Assembly: GCF_017639205.1 (NCBI RefSeq)
Contig: NZ_CP071139.1
Coordinates: 124,001 to 188,000 of the forward strand
Origin: Streptomyces nojiriensis
GTDB taxonomy: Bacteria > Actinomycetota > Actinomycetes > Streptomycetales > Streptomycetaceae
Direction of reading: 5' to 3'
DNA length: 64,000 nt
The notes beneath the pieces were generated by a model, which worked only from the letters and a program-made list of their open reading frames with translations, made no database searches and was not told the DNA's origin. The position numbers and the translations under genes are program-made. Positions 23,471-31,975 of the stretch are shown piece after piece. Positions within the stretch are counted from its first letter, which is position 1, and each line of letters begins with the position of its first letter.

Positions 23471-25011
23471 GCCGCCTCCTTCTCGGTTTCGGCGGTGGCA
23501 CCGGCGGTCGTGCCTGCGGTGGTGTGCGGGTCGGCGGGGACGGTCCGGGCGACGTGGGCGACGTGGCCGTCGGGGCGTACGAGGACCGCGGTGGCGCCGG
23601 CCGGGAGCCAGGAGCGTTGTGCCGGGGTGAGTTCCGCGGTGCGGGTGAGCGGGGGCAGGGGGGTGTCGTCGGGGCGGGCGCCGGGCAGGTGGAGCCAGGT
23701 GTGGCGGCCGGGTTCGGGGCGGTGGCCGGGGACGCGGGCGCCGGGCTGGAGGCGGTGGCCGGCGCGGGGCGGCAGTGCGAGGTGTTCGGGCGGGGTGCCT
23801 GTGGGTGCGGGGGCGGTGGGTGCGGGGGCCGGGCGGTAGTGGAGGTAGAGCTGGCTCCAGGCTTCCGCGTATCCGGTCAGCGCCTCCTGTACGGAGCTTC
23901 GCGCCGCCGGTGTGGTGGCCCGGCGCATCGCGTCGAGCAGTGCGAGGACGCCGGTGGAGCGGGCGACTTCGGCGGCGGCGGCGCGGCGTTCGCGGTCGTA
24001 GTCGGCGAGGAGGGGGGCCTGGGAGCCGTCCAGCAGGGCGGCGAAGCGCCAGGCCAGTGCCCAGGCGTCGCCGAAGCCGGTGTTCATGGCCTGGCCGCCG
24101 GCGGGTGAGTTGAGGTGGGCGGCGTCTCCGGCCAGGACGGTCCGGCCGCTGGTGAGGCGGTCGGCGAGCCGTTCGTGGACCTGGTAGTGGGCGATGCGGT
24201 CGACGCGTTCGAACCGCAGGGCGGGGCCGAAGCCGAGGGTGTCGACGGTGTCCTGGAAGTGCTGGGTGCTCAGTTCGCTGTCCCGGTCGAGGGATTCGGC
24301 GGTGACGGGGCCGGCGATGCGTACGGTGCCGTGGGGCAGTGGCAGCAGGGAGACCGCGCCGGCCGGGCCGATGTACATGGCGGAGGCGTCCGGGTCGGCG
24401 GGGACGAGCGGGGCTCCTTCGGCGAGGAGGTAGCTCATGGGGTAGGTGATGCCGGGGAAGCCGATGTCCAGGGCGGTGCGGACCGCGCTGCTCGCGCCGT
24501 CGGCTCCGACGAGGTGGCGGGCGGTGATGGTGTGCGGGCCGGCGTCGGTGAGGGTGTCGGCGGTGATGCCGTGCCCGTCCTCCTGGTGGCCGGTGTAGCG
24601 CAGGCCGCGCAGCAGCCGGCCGCCGGTGGCGGTGAACCGGTCGGCGAGGACCGCTTCGACGTCGGGCTGGGGGACGTTGACGTAGTAGGGGAAGGCGGTG
24701 TCGAGTGCGGTGAAGTCCACGGTGAACAGGGCTTCGTGGCGGGTGTGGAAGTCGATGCGGGTCTGGCGTACGCCCCTGTCCTCGACGGCGGTGCGCAGGC
24801 CCAGGACGTCGAGCATTTCCAGTCCGGCCGCGTGCACCATGACCGCGCGGGTGCGGGGGTCGATGGTGTCGCGCTGCTCGATGACGGTGCACTCGATGCC
24901 GTGGTGGCGCAGGAGGCAGCCGAGCATCAGTCCGGTGGGGCCGGCGCCGACGATCAGGATGTCGGTGGTGCGGTGGTCGCTCGCCCGGGCGCGCGGGGTG
25001 TTCCGGTTCAT
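23467..25011 (-). CDS. FAD-dependent aromatic/polyketide monooxygenase
   Basis: This 514-aa flavoprotein is of the PHBH/PgaE-like class A type. The Rossmann GAGPTG lies at residues 22-27, a DG motif at VGADGASSAVR, and the GD motif at LAGDAAHLNSPAGGQAMNTGFGDAWALAWR in fragments typical of the group. The C-terminal domain of about 120 residues is thioredoxin-like and Pro-rich, ending with a Thr/Ala tail. Such enzymes hydroxylate or Baeyer-Villiger-oxidise aromatic or polyketide substrates with NAD(P)H and O2. It is the first gene of the coupled operon and overlaps the KASIII-like gene. An 102-nt gap separates it from the MFS gene, so the two may share a transcript. Confidence 0.93.
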   Translation of the reverse strand: MNRNTPRARASDHRTTDILIVGAGPTGLMLGCLLRHHGIECTVIEQRDTIDPRTRAVMVHAAGLEMLDVLGLRTAVEDRGVRQTRIDFHTRHEALFTVDFTALDTAFPYYVNVPQPDVEAVLADRFTATGGRLLRGLRYTGHQEDGHGITADTLTDAGPHTITARHLVGADGASSAVRTALDIGFPGITYPMSYLLAEGAPLVPADPDASAMYIGPAGAVSLLPLPHGTVRIAGPVTAESLDRDSELSTQHFQDTVDTLGFGPALRFERVDRIAHYQVHERLADRLTSGRTVLAGDAAHLNSPAGGQAMNTGFGDAWALAWRFAALLDGSQAPLLADYDRERRAAAAEVARSTGVLALLDAMRRATTPAARSSVQEALTGYAEAWSQLYLHYRPAPAPTAPAPTGTPPEHLALPPRAGHRLQPGARVPGHRPEPGRHTWLHLPGARPDDTPLPPLTRTAELTPAQRSWLPAGATAVLVRPDGHVAHVARTVPADPHTTAGTTAGATAETEKEAA

Positions 25012-25113
25012 CGGTTCGTCGCTTTCTGTGCGTACGGGCGTGGCCGTCGCCGGGGGCGCGGGCGGGGGTGGGACCGGCCCCCGGCGACGGTCGTTCGGTG
25101 CCGGCCGGGCCGG

Positions 25114-26580
25114 TCAGTGGCGGCCGGCGGTGCGGCGGTTGCGGAGGAAGAGCGCGACCAGCAGGGCGACGGCGATGAGGATGAGGCCGTTGACGAGGAT
25201 CGCGAGGTTGATGCCGGACAGGGTTGCGGCCTTGACCGGCTCGCTCGACATGCTCCGGATCTGGGCGGTGGCGATCGCGCTCATGATCGGGATGCCGATC
25301 GTGATGCTGACCTGCTGGGTGAGCGTGGTGATGCCGGTGGCCAGGCCCTGCTGCTCGTTGGGCAGGCCCGAGGTGGCGGTGACCATGAAGCCGACGATGG
25401 CGGCGACGTGGGCGTAGCTGCTGAGGAAGGCCAGGCCCAGGACTCCGTACAGCCAGCCGCGGGCGTCACCGGCGAAGAACAGCACGCCGACGGTGATGCC
25501 CTGGACGAGGAGGCCGGCGACGAGTACGGCCCGGCTGCTGCCGAGGGCGCCGATCCAGCGGGGGGCGGTGACGCCTCCGAGGAAGGCGCCGACGCCGAGG
25601 ACGCCGAAGGTCAGACCGGTCGCGATGGCCGAGTAGCCCAGGACTTCCTGCAGGTAGAGGGTGAGCAGGAAGATCATGGCGGTGAAGCCGATGAAGGTGG
25701 CGGCGCCGCCGATGTTGCCCCAGGTGACGCTGCGGCGGCCGAGGATGCGCAGGGGGGCGAGCGGCTCGCTGGCGTTGAGCTCCACGAAGCCGAAGACGAC
25801 GAGGAGGACGATGCCGACGGCGAGGGAGATCAGGGTGGTGGGGTCGCCCCAGCCGTACTGGCCTGCGGCGGAGATGCCGTAGACGAGGGCGATGAGGCCG
25901 GCGCTGACGGACACGGCGCCGGGGATGTCGAGCTTGCCGCCGTGCGAGCGGGAGCCCTGCAGGAGCAGGGGGGTGACGACGATCAGCAGGATGCCGATGG
26001 GGATGTTGATGAAGAAGCCCCAGCGCCAGCTGAGGGTGTCGGTGAGGAAGCCGCCGAGGATGGCGCCGCAGGTGAAGCCGGCGGACAGCATCGCGCCGTT
26101 GAGTCCGAGTGCGCGGTCGCGCAGCGGTCCTTCGGGGAAGGAGGTGATGAGCAGGGCGAGGCCTGCGGGGGTGACCATGGCGGTCGCCAGGCCCTGTGCC
26201 ACGCGGGCGGCGAGCAGGGGGCCCGCGGAGTCGACGAGGCCGCCTGCCAGGGAGGAGAGGGTCAGCAGGACGAGGCCGGCGAGGAAGACCTTGCGGGGTC
26301 CGATCAGGTCGGCGACGCGGCCGAAGAGCAGGCTGAACCCGGCGGCGCTGAGCGCGAAGGCCGTGGCGATCCACTGCAGGTTCTCCGTGGCGAAGTCGAG
26401 CTCGCGGCCGATGACCGGTACCGCCACGTTCATGATGGAGAAGTCCACCGCCAGGGTGAACTGTGCGCCGAGCAGCAGGAGCAGGATGAGCGTCTGCCGC
26501 TTCGTCATCCGCTCCGACGCGGGGGCCGGGCCCGGCGAATGATCTGCCCGAGTCTCCTCGGGGCTGTTGACCGTTGACAT
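25114..26580 (-). CDS. MFS drug exporter, DHA2 (EmrB/QacA) family
   Basis: This 488-aa exporter has 14 predicted membrane helices. Family motifs are seen: DFSIMNVAVPVIGREL at helix 1, FGRVADLIGPRKVFLAG (motif A) between helices 2 and 3, and GFFINIPIGILL in helix 6. It starts at ATG 26580 behind GAAAGGTCTCTC. By position it probably exports the product of the neighbouring AfsA/KASIII operon, or protects against it. It is divergent from the SnoaL-like gene, and an inverted repeat lies between them. Confidence 0.93.
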   Translation of the reverse strand: MSTVNSPEETRADHSPGPAPASERMTKRQTLILLLLLGAQFTLAVDFSIMNVAVPVIGRELDFATENLQWIATAFALSAAGFSLLFGRVADLIGPRKVFLAGLVLLTLSSLAGGLVDSAGPLLAARVAQGLATAMVTPAGLALLITSFPEGPLRDRALGLNGAMLSAGFTCGAILGGFLTDTLSWRWGFFINIPIGILLIVVTPLLLQGSRSHGGKLDIPGAVSVSAGLIALVYGISAAGQYGWGDPTTLISLAVGIVLLVVFGFVELNASEPLAPLRILGRRSVTWGNIGGAATFIGFTAMIFLLTLYLQEVLGYSAIATGLTFGVLGVGAFLGGVTAPRWIGALGSSRAVLVAGLLVQGITVGVLFFAGDARGWLYGVLGLAFLSSYAHVAAIVGFMVTATSGLPNEQQGLATGITTLTQQVSITIGIPIMSAIATAQIRSMSSEPVKAATLSGINLAILVNGLILIAVALLVALFLRNRRTAGRH

Positions 26581-26641
26581 GAGAGACCTTTCGCTTCCTG
26601 CCGGTTGGGGTGTTCCGAGCATCTGCGCGGTGTGGGGGGCT

Positions 26642-26687
26642 AGCCAGTACCCGCTGTTTCATAGGGCTGCGGTGGGTACCACTGGCT
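26642..26687. promoter_or_regulatory. inverted repeat in the MFS / SnoaL divergent promoter region
   Basis: AGCCAGTACCC (26642-26652) faces GGGTACCACTGGCT (26674-26687), which match as an inverted repeat if a 3-base insertion is allowed; the outer AGCCAGT/ACTGGCT are perfect 7-bp arms. The position between divergent genes suggests a shared operator or a dimer-spaced pair. No dedicated regulator lies next to it. Confidence 0.4.
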
Positions 26688-26729
26688 GGGTCTGTCTCAT
26701 GCGGCCCGGCCGTGAATACGTTTCGGGGC

Positions 26730-27128
26730 ATGACGCATTCCACACTCTCCGTAGTCGAAGACTTCTTCGGCCGGCTCGGTGCAGGCGAGGCCGACCGGGC
26801 CCTGGAACTGCTCGCGGAGCCCCTCGACTGGTTCACTCCCGGTGACACGGCGCTGATTCCGTGGATGGGCCGGCGTACCACCCGCGGCGAGGTCGCGGAC
26901 TTCTTCAAGCAGGCGGGCGAGAACCTGACGCCGGAGGAGTTCGCCATCGAGCGGATCCTGGCCGAGGACGGCACCGCCGTGGCGCTGGGCCGGTTCCGTT
27001 ACCGCGTGAACGCCACCGGCAAGTCGTTCGGTTCGCAGTTCGCGGTCGAACTGCAGGTCTCCGACGGGCTGATCACCCGCTACCACATGCACGAGGACAG
27101 CTACGCCATCTCCCTGGCCTTCCTCTGA
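26730..27128 (+). CDS. SnoaL-like / NTF2-fold protein
   Basis: This 132-aa protein has the SnoaL-type fold signature: an N-terminal helix (STLSVVEDFFGRLGAGEADRALELL), followed by DWFTPGDTALIPWMGRR and a TRGEVADFFKQ segment typical of ketosteroid-isomerase-like proteins. Members act as polyketide cyclases, isomerases or dehydratases, or have no catalytic role. It lies 54 nt before the FAD monooxygenase/hydrolase gene and may act on its product. The ATG at 26730 follows a weak ribosome site (TTTCGGGG), and the start is not certain. Confidence 0.85.
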   Translation: MTHSTLSVVEDFFGRLGAGEADRALELLAEPLDWFTPGDTALIPWMGRRTTRGEVADFFKQAGENLTPEEFAIERILAEDGTAVALGRFRYRVNATGKSFGSQFAVELQVSDGLITRYHMHEDSYAISLAFL

Positions 27129-27182
27129 GCCGTCCGGCCCACTTCGATCCGGCTTCGGACGGCGAGCGCGAAAGAGGCTTAG

Positions 27183-29663
27183 ATGACCACCCGGTACCCC
27201 ACTGAAGAAGACAGCGGCGCGGACGCCGCGCGGCCGGATGCCTACGACGTCCTGGTCGTAGGTGCCGGCCCGACCGGTCTGACCGCGGCGTGCGAGCTGC
27301 TGCGCCGGGGGGTCCGCGTCAGAATCGTGGACGCGGCTCCCGGCCCCAGCGTCCATTCCAAGGCGATGCTGGTGTGGCCGCGCACCCTGGACATCCTGGA
27401 GGACCTCGGGCTCTCCGGTGGTGTCGGCCAGGTCGCGGTCAAGCTGCGGCAGATGACCTACTACTCGGAGAAGAAGCCGGTCACCCGGATGCGGATGGCC
27501 GACGACATGGCTCCCTACTGCCTGCCCCAGCGGCTGACCGAGGAGGTGCTGGCCGAGGGTCTGCACCGGCTCGGCGGCCGTGTGGAGCGCGGTGTGCGGC
27601 TGGTGTCGCTGCAGGACGTGGACTTCAGCGGGGCGATACGCGAGGACCGGCCGGTCACCGCGGTGCTGGAGCACGCCGACGGGAGCGTCGAGCGGGCCGC
27701 CGTGCCGTGGGTGATCGGCGCGGACGGGGCGACGAGCGCGGTGCGCCGTCAGCTCGGTATCGCCTACGAGGGCGCCACGTACGAGAACCGCTTCCTGATC
27801 ACGGACGCGAAGGTGGCCGGCGACCCGCTGGAGCCCGACGAGATCCACTACTACCAGTCACGGATGGGTGTCCTGGCGATCGTGCCGCAGCCGTTCGGGC
27901 TGTTCCGGTTCTTCACCAACGCGCCCGCGGACATGGCGGACGGGACGCTGGCGGACATGCAGCGGCTGGTCGACCTGCGCGGGCCCGGCGGGCTGCGGCT
28001 GACCGATCCGGACTGGGTGACCACCTTCCGGGTGCACCGGCGGCGGGCCGCCTCCTTCCAGCTGAGCCGGGTCTTCCTGGCCGGGGACGCCGCGCACGCG
28101 CACAGTCCGATGGGCGGGCAGGGGCTGAACACCGGGATCCAGGACGCCCAGAACATCGCCTGGAAGCTGGCCTCGGTGGTGCGCGGCGAGGCGCGGACCG
28201 CGCTGCTGGAGAGTTACACGCCCGAGCGGGCCGCGGTGGCCGATGCCGTGGTGCGCGACACCGATCTGCAGACCCGGGCCGCGATGTGGACCAGGGGCAG
28301 TCAGGTCACCCTGCGGGACACGGCGATGCGGGCCCTGGACCGTACGGGGGTCCTGGACCGCTTCTACGTGCCGGTCGCCGCGGGCCGGCGCTGGGTCTAC
28401 GGCCCGGTCGCGGACGGCCCGCGGCGCGCGCGGGCCGTGCACTGGTGCTCGGCCCGGGCGGGTCTGCGCCGGCACGCCCGGGAGGGTGCGGCCCTGCCGC
28501 GGCAGCTGGCCGTGGCGCTGGGGGTGGCCGGGCCGGCTGCCGATCCGGTCCGGCTGCACCTGGTGGTGCTGCCGGGCGAGAAGGACCCGGACCGCGGCCT
28601 GGCGGGTGCGGTCCGCCGGCTGGCCGCACCGTGGGCCGGCCAGGTGCGGGTGGTGGACACCGCGGCGCTGCCCGGGCGTGGCCCGGCCGCGTCGGCCGCC
28701 CGTGAACTGCACTGCCGGCACGCCGGTTTCCATCTGGTGCGGCCGGACGGGCACGTCGTCCTGCACGGGCACCGCGAGGAGCTGCGCGAGCTGTACGACA
28801 CCCTCGACCGCCTTCTGGTCCCCGGGGCGGGCACCGCCCCCGAGGCCGGTCATTCACCGATCGTCGAACTCCCGCTGGAGGAAGAAGACATGTACCAGAC
28901 CGCCGGATCCGTTCCCTTCGCCCACACCGTGGGTTCCGGCCCGCACAAGGTGATCGTGCTGCACTCCCTCTTCGGCGGGCACCAGTCGTTCTCACCGCTG
29001 TGGCCGTACCTGGACGGGTCGCGTTTCACGTATGCCTTCATGGACGCCCGGGGCTTCGGGCGCAGCCTGGACGTGGCCGGTACGTACACGACCGACGAGA
29101 TCGCCTCGGACGTGCTGACCCTGGCCGACAGCATGGGCTGGCAGGAGTTCTCGCTGATCGGGCATTCGCTCGGCGGGCAGCCGATCCAGCAGGTGCTGCT
29201 CAAGGCTCCGCAGCGGGTGCGGCGGATCGTGGGGATGAGCCCGGTCCCGGCGGGTGGCATGCCGATCCCGGACTCCGACTTCCCGTTGTTCGCGGAGGCC
29301 GCGCACAAGGTGGAGAACCGTCGCATCGTCATCGATCTGACCACCGGCAACCGGCTGTCCCCGCACTGGGTGACCTCGTTCGCCGAGTCCTCGATGAAGG
29401 AGGTCGGGCCGGTCGCCTTCCGCAGCTACCTGGATTCCTTCCGCACCACCGACTTCGCCGACCGGGTGAGCGGTGCCCAGGTGCCGGCTCTGGTGGTGGT
29501 CGGTGAGCACGACCCGGCGGTGACGGCGGAGTCGATGCAGGAGACGTGGATGAAGCACTACCCGAACGGGCGGCTGGCGGTGGTCGGGAACGCCGGCCAC
29601 TACCCGATGGTGGAGACGCCGGTCGCGCTGGCCACCCTGCTGGAGGAGTTCCTCTCCCAATAG
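27183..29663 (+). CDS. FAD monooxygenase fused to alpha/beta-hydrolase
   Basis: This 826-aa protein joins two enzymes. Residues 20-560 are a class A flavoprotein monooxygenase: GAGPTG at 27-32, GADGATSAVRRQL, and FLAGDAAHAHSPMGGQGLNTG, with a thioredoxin-like C-terminal domain. Residues 570-826 are an alpha/beta-hydrolase: nucleophile Ser662 in IGHSLGG, acid Asp in VVGEHDPAVT and His in GNAGHYPM. The start ATG 27183 fits the frame after GAAAGAGG. A perfect internal ribosome site precedes Met570, so the hydrolase may also be made separately. A monooxygenase/hydrolase pair suggests Baeyer-Villiger oxidation followed by lactone or ester hydrolysis; this is inferred. The fusion is unusual. Confidence 0.93.
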   Translation: MTTRYPTEEDSGADAARPDAYDVLVVGAGPTGLTAACELLRRGVRVRIVDAAPGPSVHSKAMLVWPRTLDILEDLGLSGGVGQVAVKLRQMTYYSEKKPVTRMRMADDMAPYCLPQRLTEEVLAEGLHRLGGRVERGVRLVSLQDVDFSGAIREDRPVTAVLEHADGSVERAAVPWVIGADGATSAVRRQLGIAYEGATYENRFLITDAKVAGDPLEPDEIHYYQSRMGVLAIVPQPFGLFRFFTNAPADMADGTLADMQRLVDLRGPGGLRLTDPDWVTTFRVHRRRAASFQLSRVFLAGDAAHAHSPMGGQGLNTGIQDAQNIAWKLASVVRGEARTALLESYTPERAAVADAVVRDTDLQTRAAMWTRGSQVTLRDTAMRALDRTGVLDRFYVPVAAGRRWVYGPVADGPRRARAVHWCSARAGLRRHAREGAALPRQLAVALGVAGPAADPVRLHLVVLPGEKDPDRGLAGAVRRLAAPWAGQVRVVDTAALPGRGPAASAARELHCRHAGFHLVRPDGHVVLHGHREELRELYDTLDRLLVPGAGTAPEAGHSPIVELPLEEEDMYQTAGSVPFAHTVGSGPHKVIVLHSLFGGHQSFSPLWPYLDGSRFTYAFMDARGFGRSLDVAGTYTTDEIASDVLTLADSMGWQEFSLIGHSLGGQPIQQVLLKAPQRVRRIVGMSPVPAGGMPIPDSDFPLFAEAAHKVENRRIVIDLTTGNRLSPHWVTSFAESSMKEVGPVAFRSYLDSFRTTDFADRVSGAQVPALVVVGEHDPAVTAESMQETWMKHYPNGRLAVVGNAGHYPMVETPVALATLLEEFLSQ
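28875..28892 (+). promoter_or_regulatory. internal ribosome site and start of the hydrolase domain
   Basis: Inside the fused gene, CTGGAGGAAGAAGAC immediately precedes ATG 28890, the first codon of the hydrolase domain. The Shine-Dalgarno core GGAGG at correct spacing is as good as any in the window. It supports independent translation of a 257-aa hydrolase, or marks where two genes were once separate. Confidence 0.7.
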
Positions 29664-29713
29664 TCCTGGCTGCCCCTCCCCCGTCCCCCGCGGGCGGGGC
29701 GCCGAGGAGGCGG

Positions 29714-29760
29714 AGGCGGACGTCCGGTGACTCTCCTGTCGGTTGCCCGGGCGTCCGCCT
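29714..29760. terminator. hairpin between hydrolase and Ldh2-like genes
   Basis: AGGCGGACG (29714-29722) pairs with CGTCCGCCT (29752-29760) around a 29-nt loop, downstream of the fused gene and before the decayed Ldh2 gene. This is a moderate terminator candidate. Confidence 0.5.
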
Positions 29761-29814
29761 TCTGTCTTGTCCGGGACCGGTTGCGGCCGGCGCGAGCAGG
29801 AAGAGGTGGGACGG

Positions 29815-30549
29815 ATGTCCAGGGTGACGGCGGCGCCGGCGGCGGTGCGCGGGTCCGGGACGGGTCTGGTGGCGGTGGTGGCCGGGCATGAGCTGACCGC
29901 GTTCGTCAGTGCGGCGCTGGAGTCGGCGGGTGCCCGCCCGGCCGATGCGGACCTGACGGCCGAGGTGCTGGTGGCCGCCGATCTCGCGGGGGCGGCCCGG
30001 CACGGGGTGGTGCGGCTGCTGCCCTATGTGCAGGGGCTGCTGGGCGGAACGATCAACGGTGCCGCCCGGCCCGAGATCGTGCGCCGGTACGGGGACGTCA
30101 CCGTGATCGACGCGCATCACGGGCTGGGCCAGCCCGCGCTGGCGTTCGCCGTGGACCAGGCGGTGGAGCAGGCCCGGGTGCACGGTTCGTCGGTGGTCTC
30201 GGTGCAGCATTCACGCCATGTCGGCATGACGGCCTGGTATTCCGGGCGGGCGGCGCGGGGCGGCGCCTTCGGTGTCATCACCACACGTGCGGCCGCGTCC
30301 GCGGGGGGTGCGGGGGGCCTCCGGGAGGGGGCGGTAACAAGCCAGTTCCTGATGTGCCTGAGCCAGAGCGCCGCGGGCTCCGCGCGGCCCCCCGTCCCCG
30401 TCCCGCCGGCCGGCGCCGCGAGGGTGCGGCCGCGGTTGACGCTGCCGGTTCCGGTATTGGACGAGCTGGTCCGGATCGCGGCTCTGGTCAAGGTGGCGCC
30501 GGTGCGGGCGCTGGACCGGCGGCGGCCCACCCGTTCCGAACACCCTTGA
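29815..30549 (+). pseudogene. decayed malate/L-lactate dehydrogenase (Ldh2 family)
   Basis: The 244-aa frame from ATG 29815 begins like an intact Ldh2-type NAD(P)-dependent dehydrogenase: AGHELTAFVSAALES, ADLTAEVLVAADLAGAARHG, VDQAVEQARVHGSSVVSVQHSRHVGMTAWYSGRAARGGAFG. From about residue 165 it becomes Gly/Ala/Pro-rich with no family sequence, and near the end VPVLDELVRIAALVKV again resembles the family's C-terminal helix. The normal length is about 340 residues, so about 100 residues of the core are missing or replaced, including part of the catalytic domain. It is very likely non-functional, although the frame has stayed open. Confidence 0.7.
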
Positions 30550-30989
30550 GTAAACACTCCGGACTTATTTTATTTACCGGCTCCGCTGCAGAACATACCG
30601 GAAGACAGGTAGTACACACCCGAACCAAAAATCGTACACACGTCAACGATCGAGGTGGATTTACACGGTAAGTGACCAGTAACTCCGGCACCTGCAGCCC
30701 GCCGGGGAATACGGCGGCACTTGGCTGAATTGTTGCCGGTGCTCCCCTGCGGGCGGACTCGCCGGTCCTGCTCTGCTCGCCAAATCGCCCTGCTGCATGG
30801 GATCTTGGGCCCCAGTCCTGGGGAGTGACGGATGTCACGGGCCGGAATTCGCTGTTCCGGGTTTCCTTTGTAAGGAGACCCGTGGCGTGAAACAGACCGG
30901 CCGCGGACGGGCACTTCCCACGTTCCCCATCGGCTAGTATTCGGCGGATGTTTCAGCGCAGTGCGCGGGCAGCGAAAGGCGAAAAGAGA
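30550..30989. other. 440-bp gene-free region, AT-rich start, upstream of the XRE regulator
   Basis: No gene is supported here. The first 120 bases are the most AT-rich stretch of the window (ACTTATTTTATTTACC near 30563), suggesting promoter or regulatory DNA or an old insertion boundary. It contains the ACATACC/GGTAGT dyad described separately. Near the right end TAGTAT at 30935-30940 could be the -10 element of the XRE gene. Confidence 0.5.
30593..30614. promoter_or_regulatory. candidate butyrolactone-receptor-type dyad
   Basis: ACATACC and GGTAGT face each other around a 9-nt spacer (30593-30599, 30609-30614), with TACC/GGTA as the perfect inner arms. This recalls the ANATACC...GGTTTGT layout of gamma-butyrolactone receptor (ARE) boxes and lies beside an AfsA locus. 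The match is partial. Confidence 0.35.
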
Positions 30990-31856
30990 ATGCAGCGGGC
31001 GACGGGAGTTCGAGATTCTGATCTTGGAAAGTTCCTTCAGGTACGGCGCAGCCTGCTGACGCCAGACGACATCGGCCTGCCCGGCGACGGCAAGAGACGC
31101 CGGGTGCGGGGGCTGCGCAGGGAGGAGGTCGCCCATATCGCCCAGGTCAGCGTCAACTACTACACGCGCCTGGAGCAGGGGCAGAACCGCAGCGCCTCGC
31201 CCGAGGTCCTGGACGCCATCGCCAACGCGCTGCGCCTGAACCCGGGCGAGCGGGCACACCTGCACAACCTGTCCCGCGCCGCCGAGCTCGCGCGCCCGGC
31301 CAAGGCCGCCGAGGAAGTGCGGCCCGCGGTGGCCCGGATGATCTCCGCCTACCTCCAGGGGCCGGCGGTCGTGCTGGGCCGGCAGATGGACATCCTCGCT
31401 TGGAACGCCCTGGCCCGGACCATGTTCTCCGGTCACATCGACATCGAGGAACTCCTCGCCCGGGACACCGCGCCGAACCTGGCCGAGCTCGTCTTCCTGC
31501 ACCCCGGCGCCCGCGCCCTCTACCCCCGCTGGAACGACGAGGCGGTCGAGATGGCGGGGTACCTGCGGATGATGGCCGGCCGCTTCCCGGGCGACCCGGA
31601 ACTGGTCGAGCTGATCGAGCGTCTCTCCCACGCGAGCCCGGAGTTCACCGAGATCTGGTCGGGGCACGTGGTGTGGGACAAGACGTTCGGTACGCGCCAT
31701 CTCCACCATCCGGCCGTCGGGGAGCTGACCCTCTCCTTCGAGAGCCTGCGCCTTCCCGACTCCCCCGACCAGTGCATCGTGCTGTACCACGCGGAGCCCG
31801 CCTCCCTGGAGGAAGAGGCGCTGCGCATCCTGCTGGAAGGCCGCGGCGGCGGCTGA
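30990..31856 (+). CDS. XRE-family regulator with MmyB-like ligand-binding domain
   Basis: This protein of about 288 aa has an N-terminal HTH (LGKFLQVRRSLLTPDDIGLPG, then VRGLRREEVAHIAQVSVNYYTRLEQGQ) and a C-terminal domain of about 180 residues typical of MmyB: LQGPAVVLGRQMDILAWNALARTMF, NLAELVFLHPGARALYP and DKTFGTRHLHHPAVGELTLSFESL. MmyB-type regulators bind fatty-acid-like ligands and switch on dehydrogenases or antibiotic genes. The start ATG 30990 follows AAGGCGAAAAGAGA; an upstream ATG 30948 adds 14 basic residues. A second regulator of the same family follows, and the AfsA locus is on the left, so control of that locus is plausible. Confidence 0.93.
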   Translation: MQRATGVRDSDLGKFLQVRRSLLTPDDIGLPGDGKRRRVRGLRREEVAHIAQVSVNYYTRLEQGQNRSASPEVLDAIANALRLNPGERAHLHNLSRAAELARPAKAAEEVRPAVARMISAYLQGPAVVLGRQMDILAWNALARTMFSGHIDIEELLARDTAPNLAELVFLHPGARALYPRWNDEAVEMAGYLRMMAGRFPGDPELVELIERLSHASPEFTEIWSGHVVWDKTFGTRHLHHPAVGELTLSFESLRLPDSPDQCIVLYHAEPASLEEEALRILLEGRGGG

Positions 31857-31975
31857 CGGCCCGCGCCGCGAGGACGCCGGCGCCGGTCCGGGGGCAGTCG
31901 AGAATCCGTCAATTCCCGCTGAGGATGACCAGCAGGGGCAGGCGAGGGGATCAGCCCCTCGCCGAGACTGGACCC

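Noticed and set aside
30570..31790. A minus-strand 406-aa frame covering the XRE regulator
   Set aside because: Its composition mirrors the real plus-strand gene; no start signal or domain was found.
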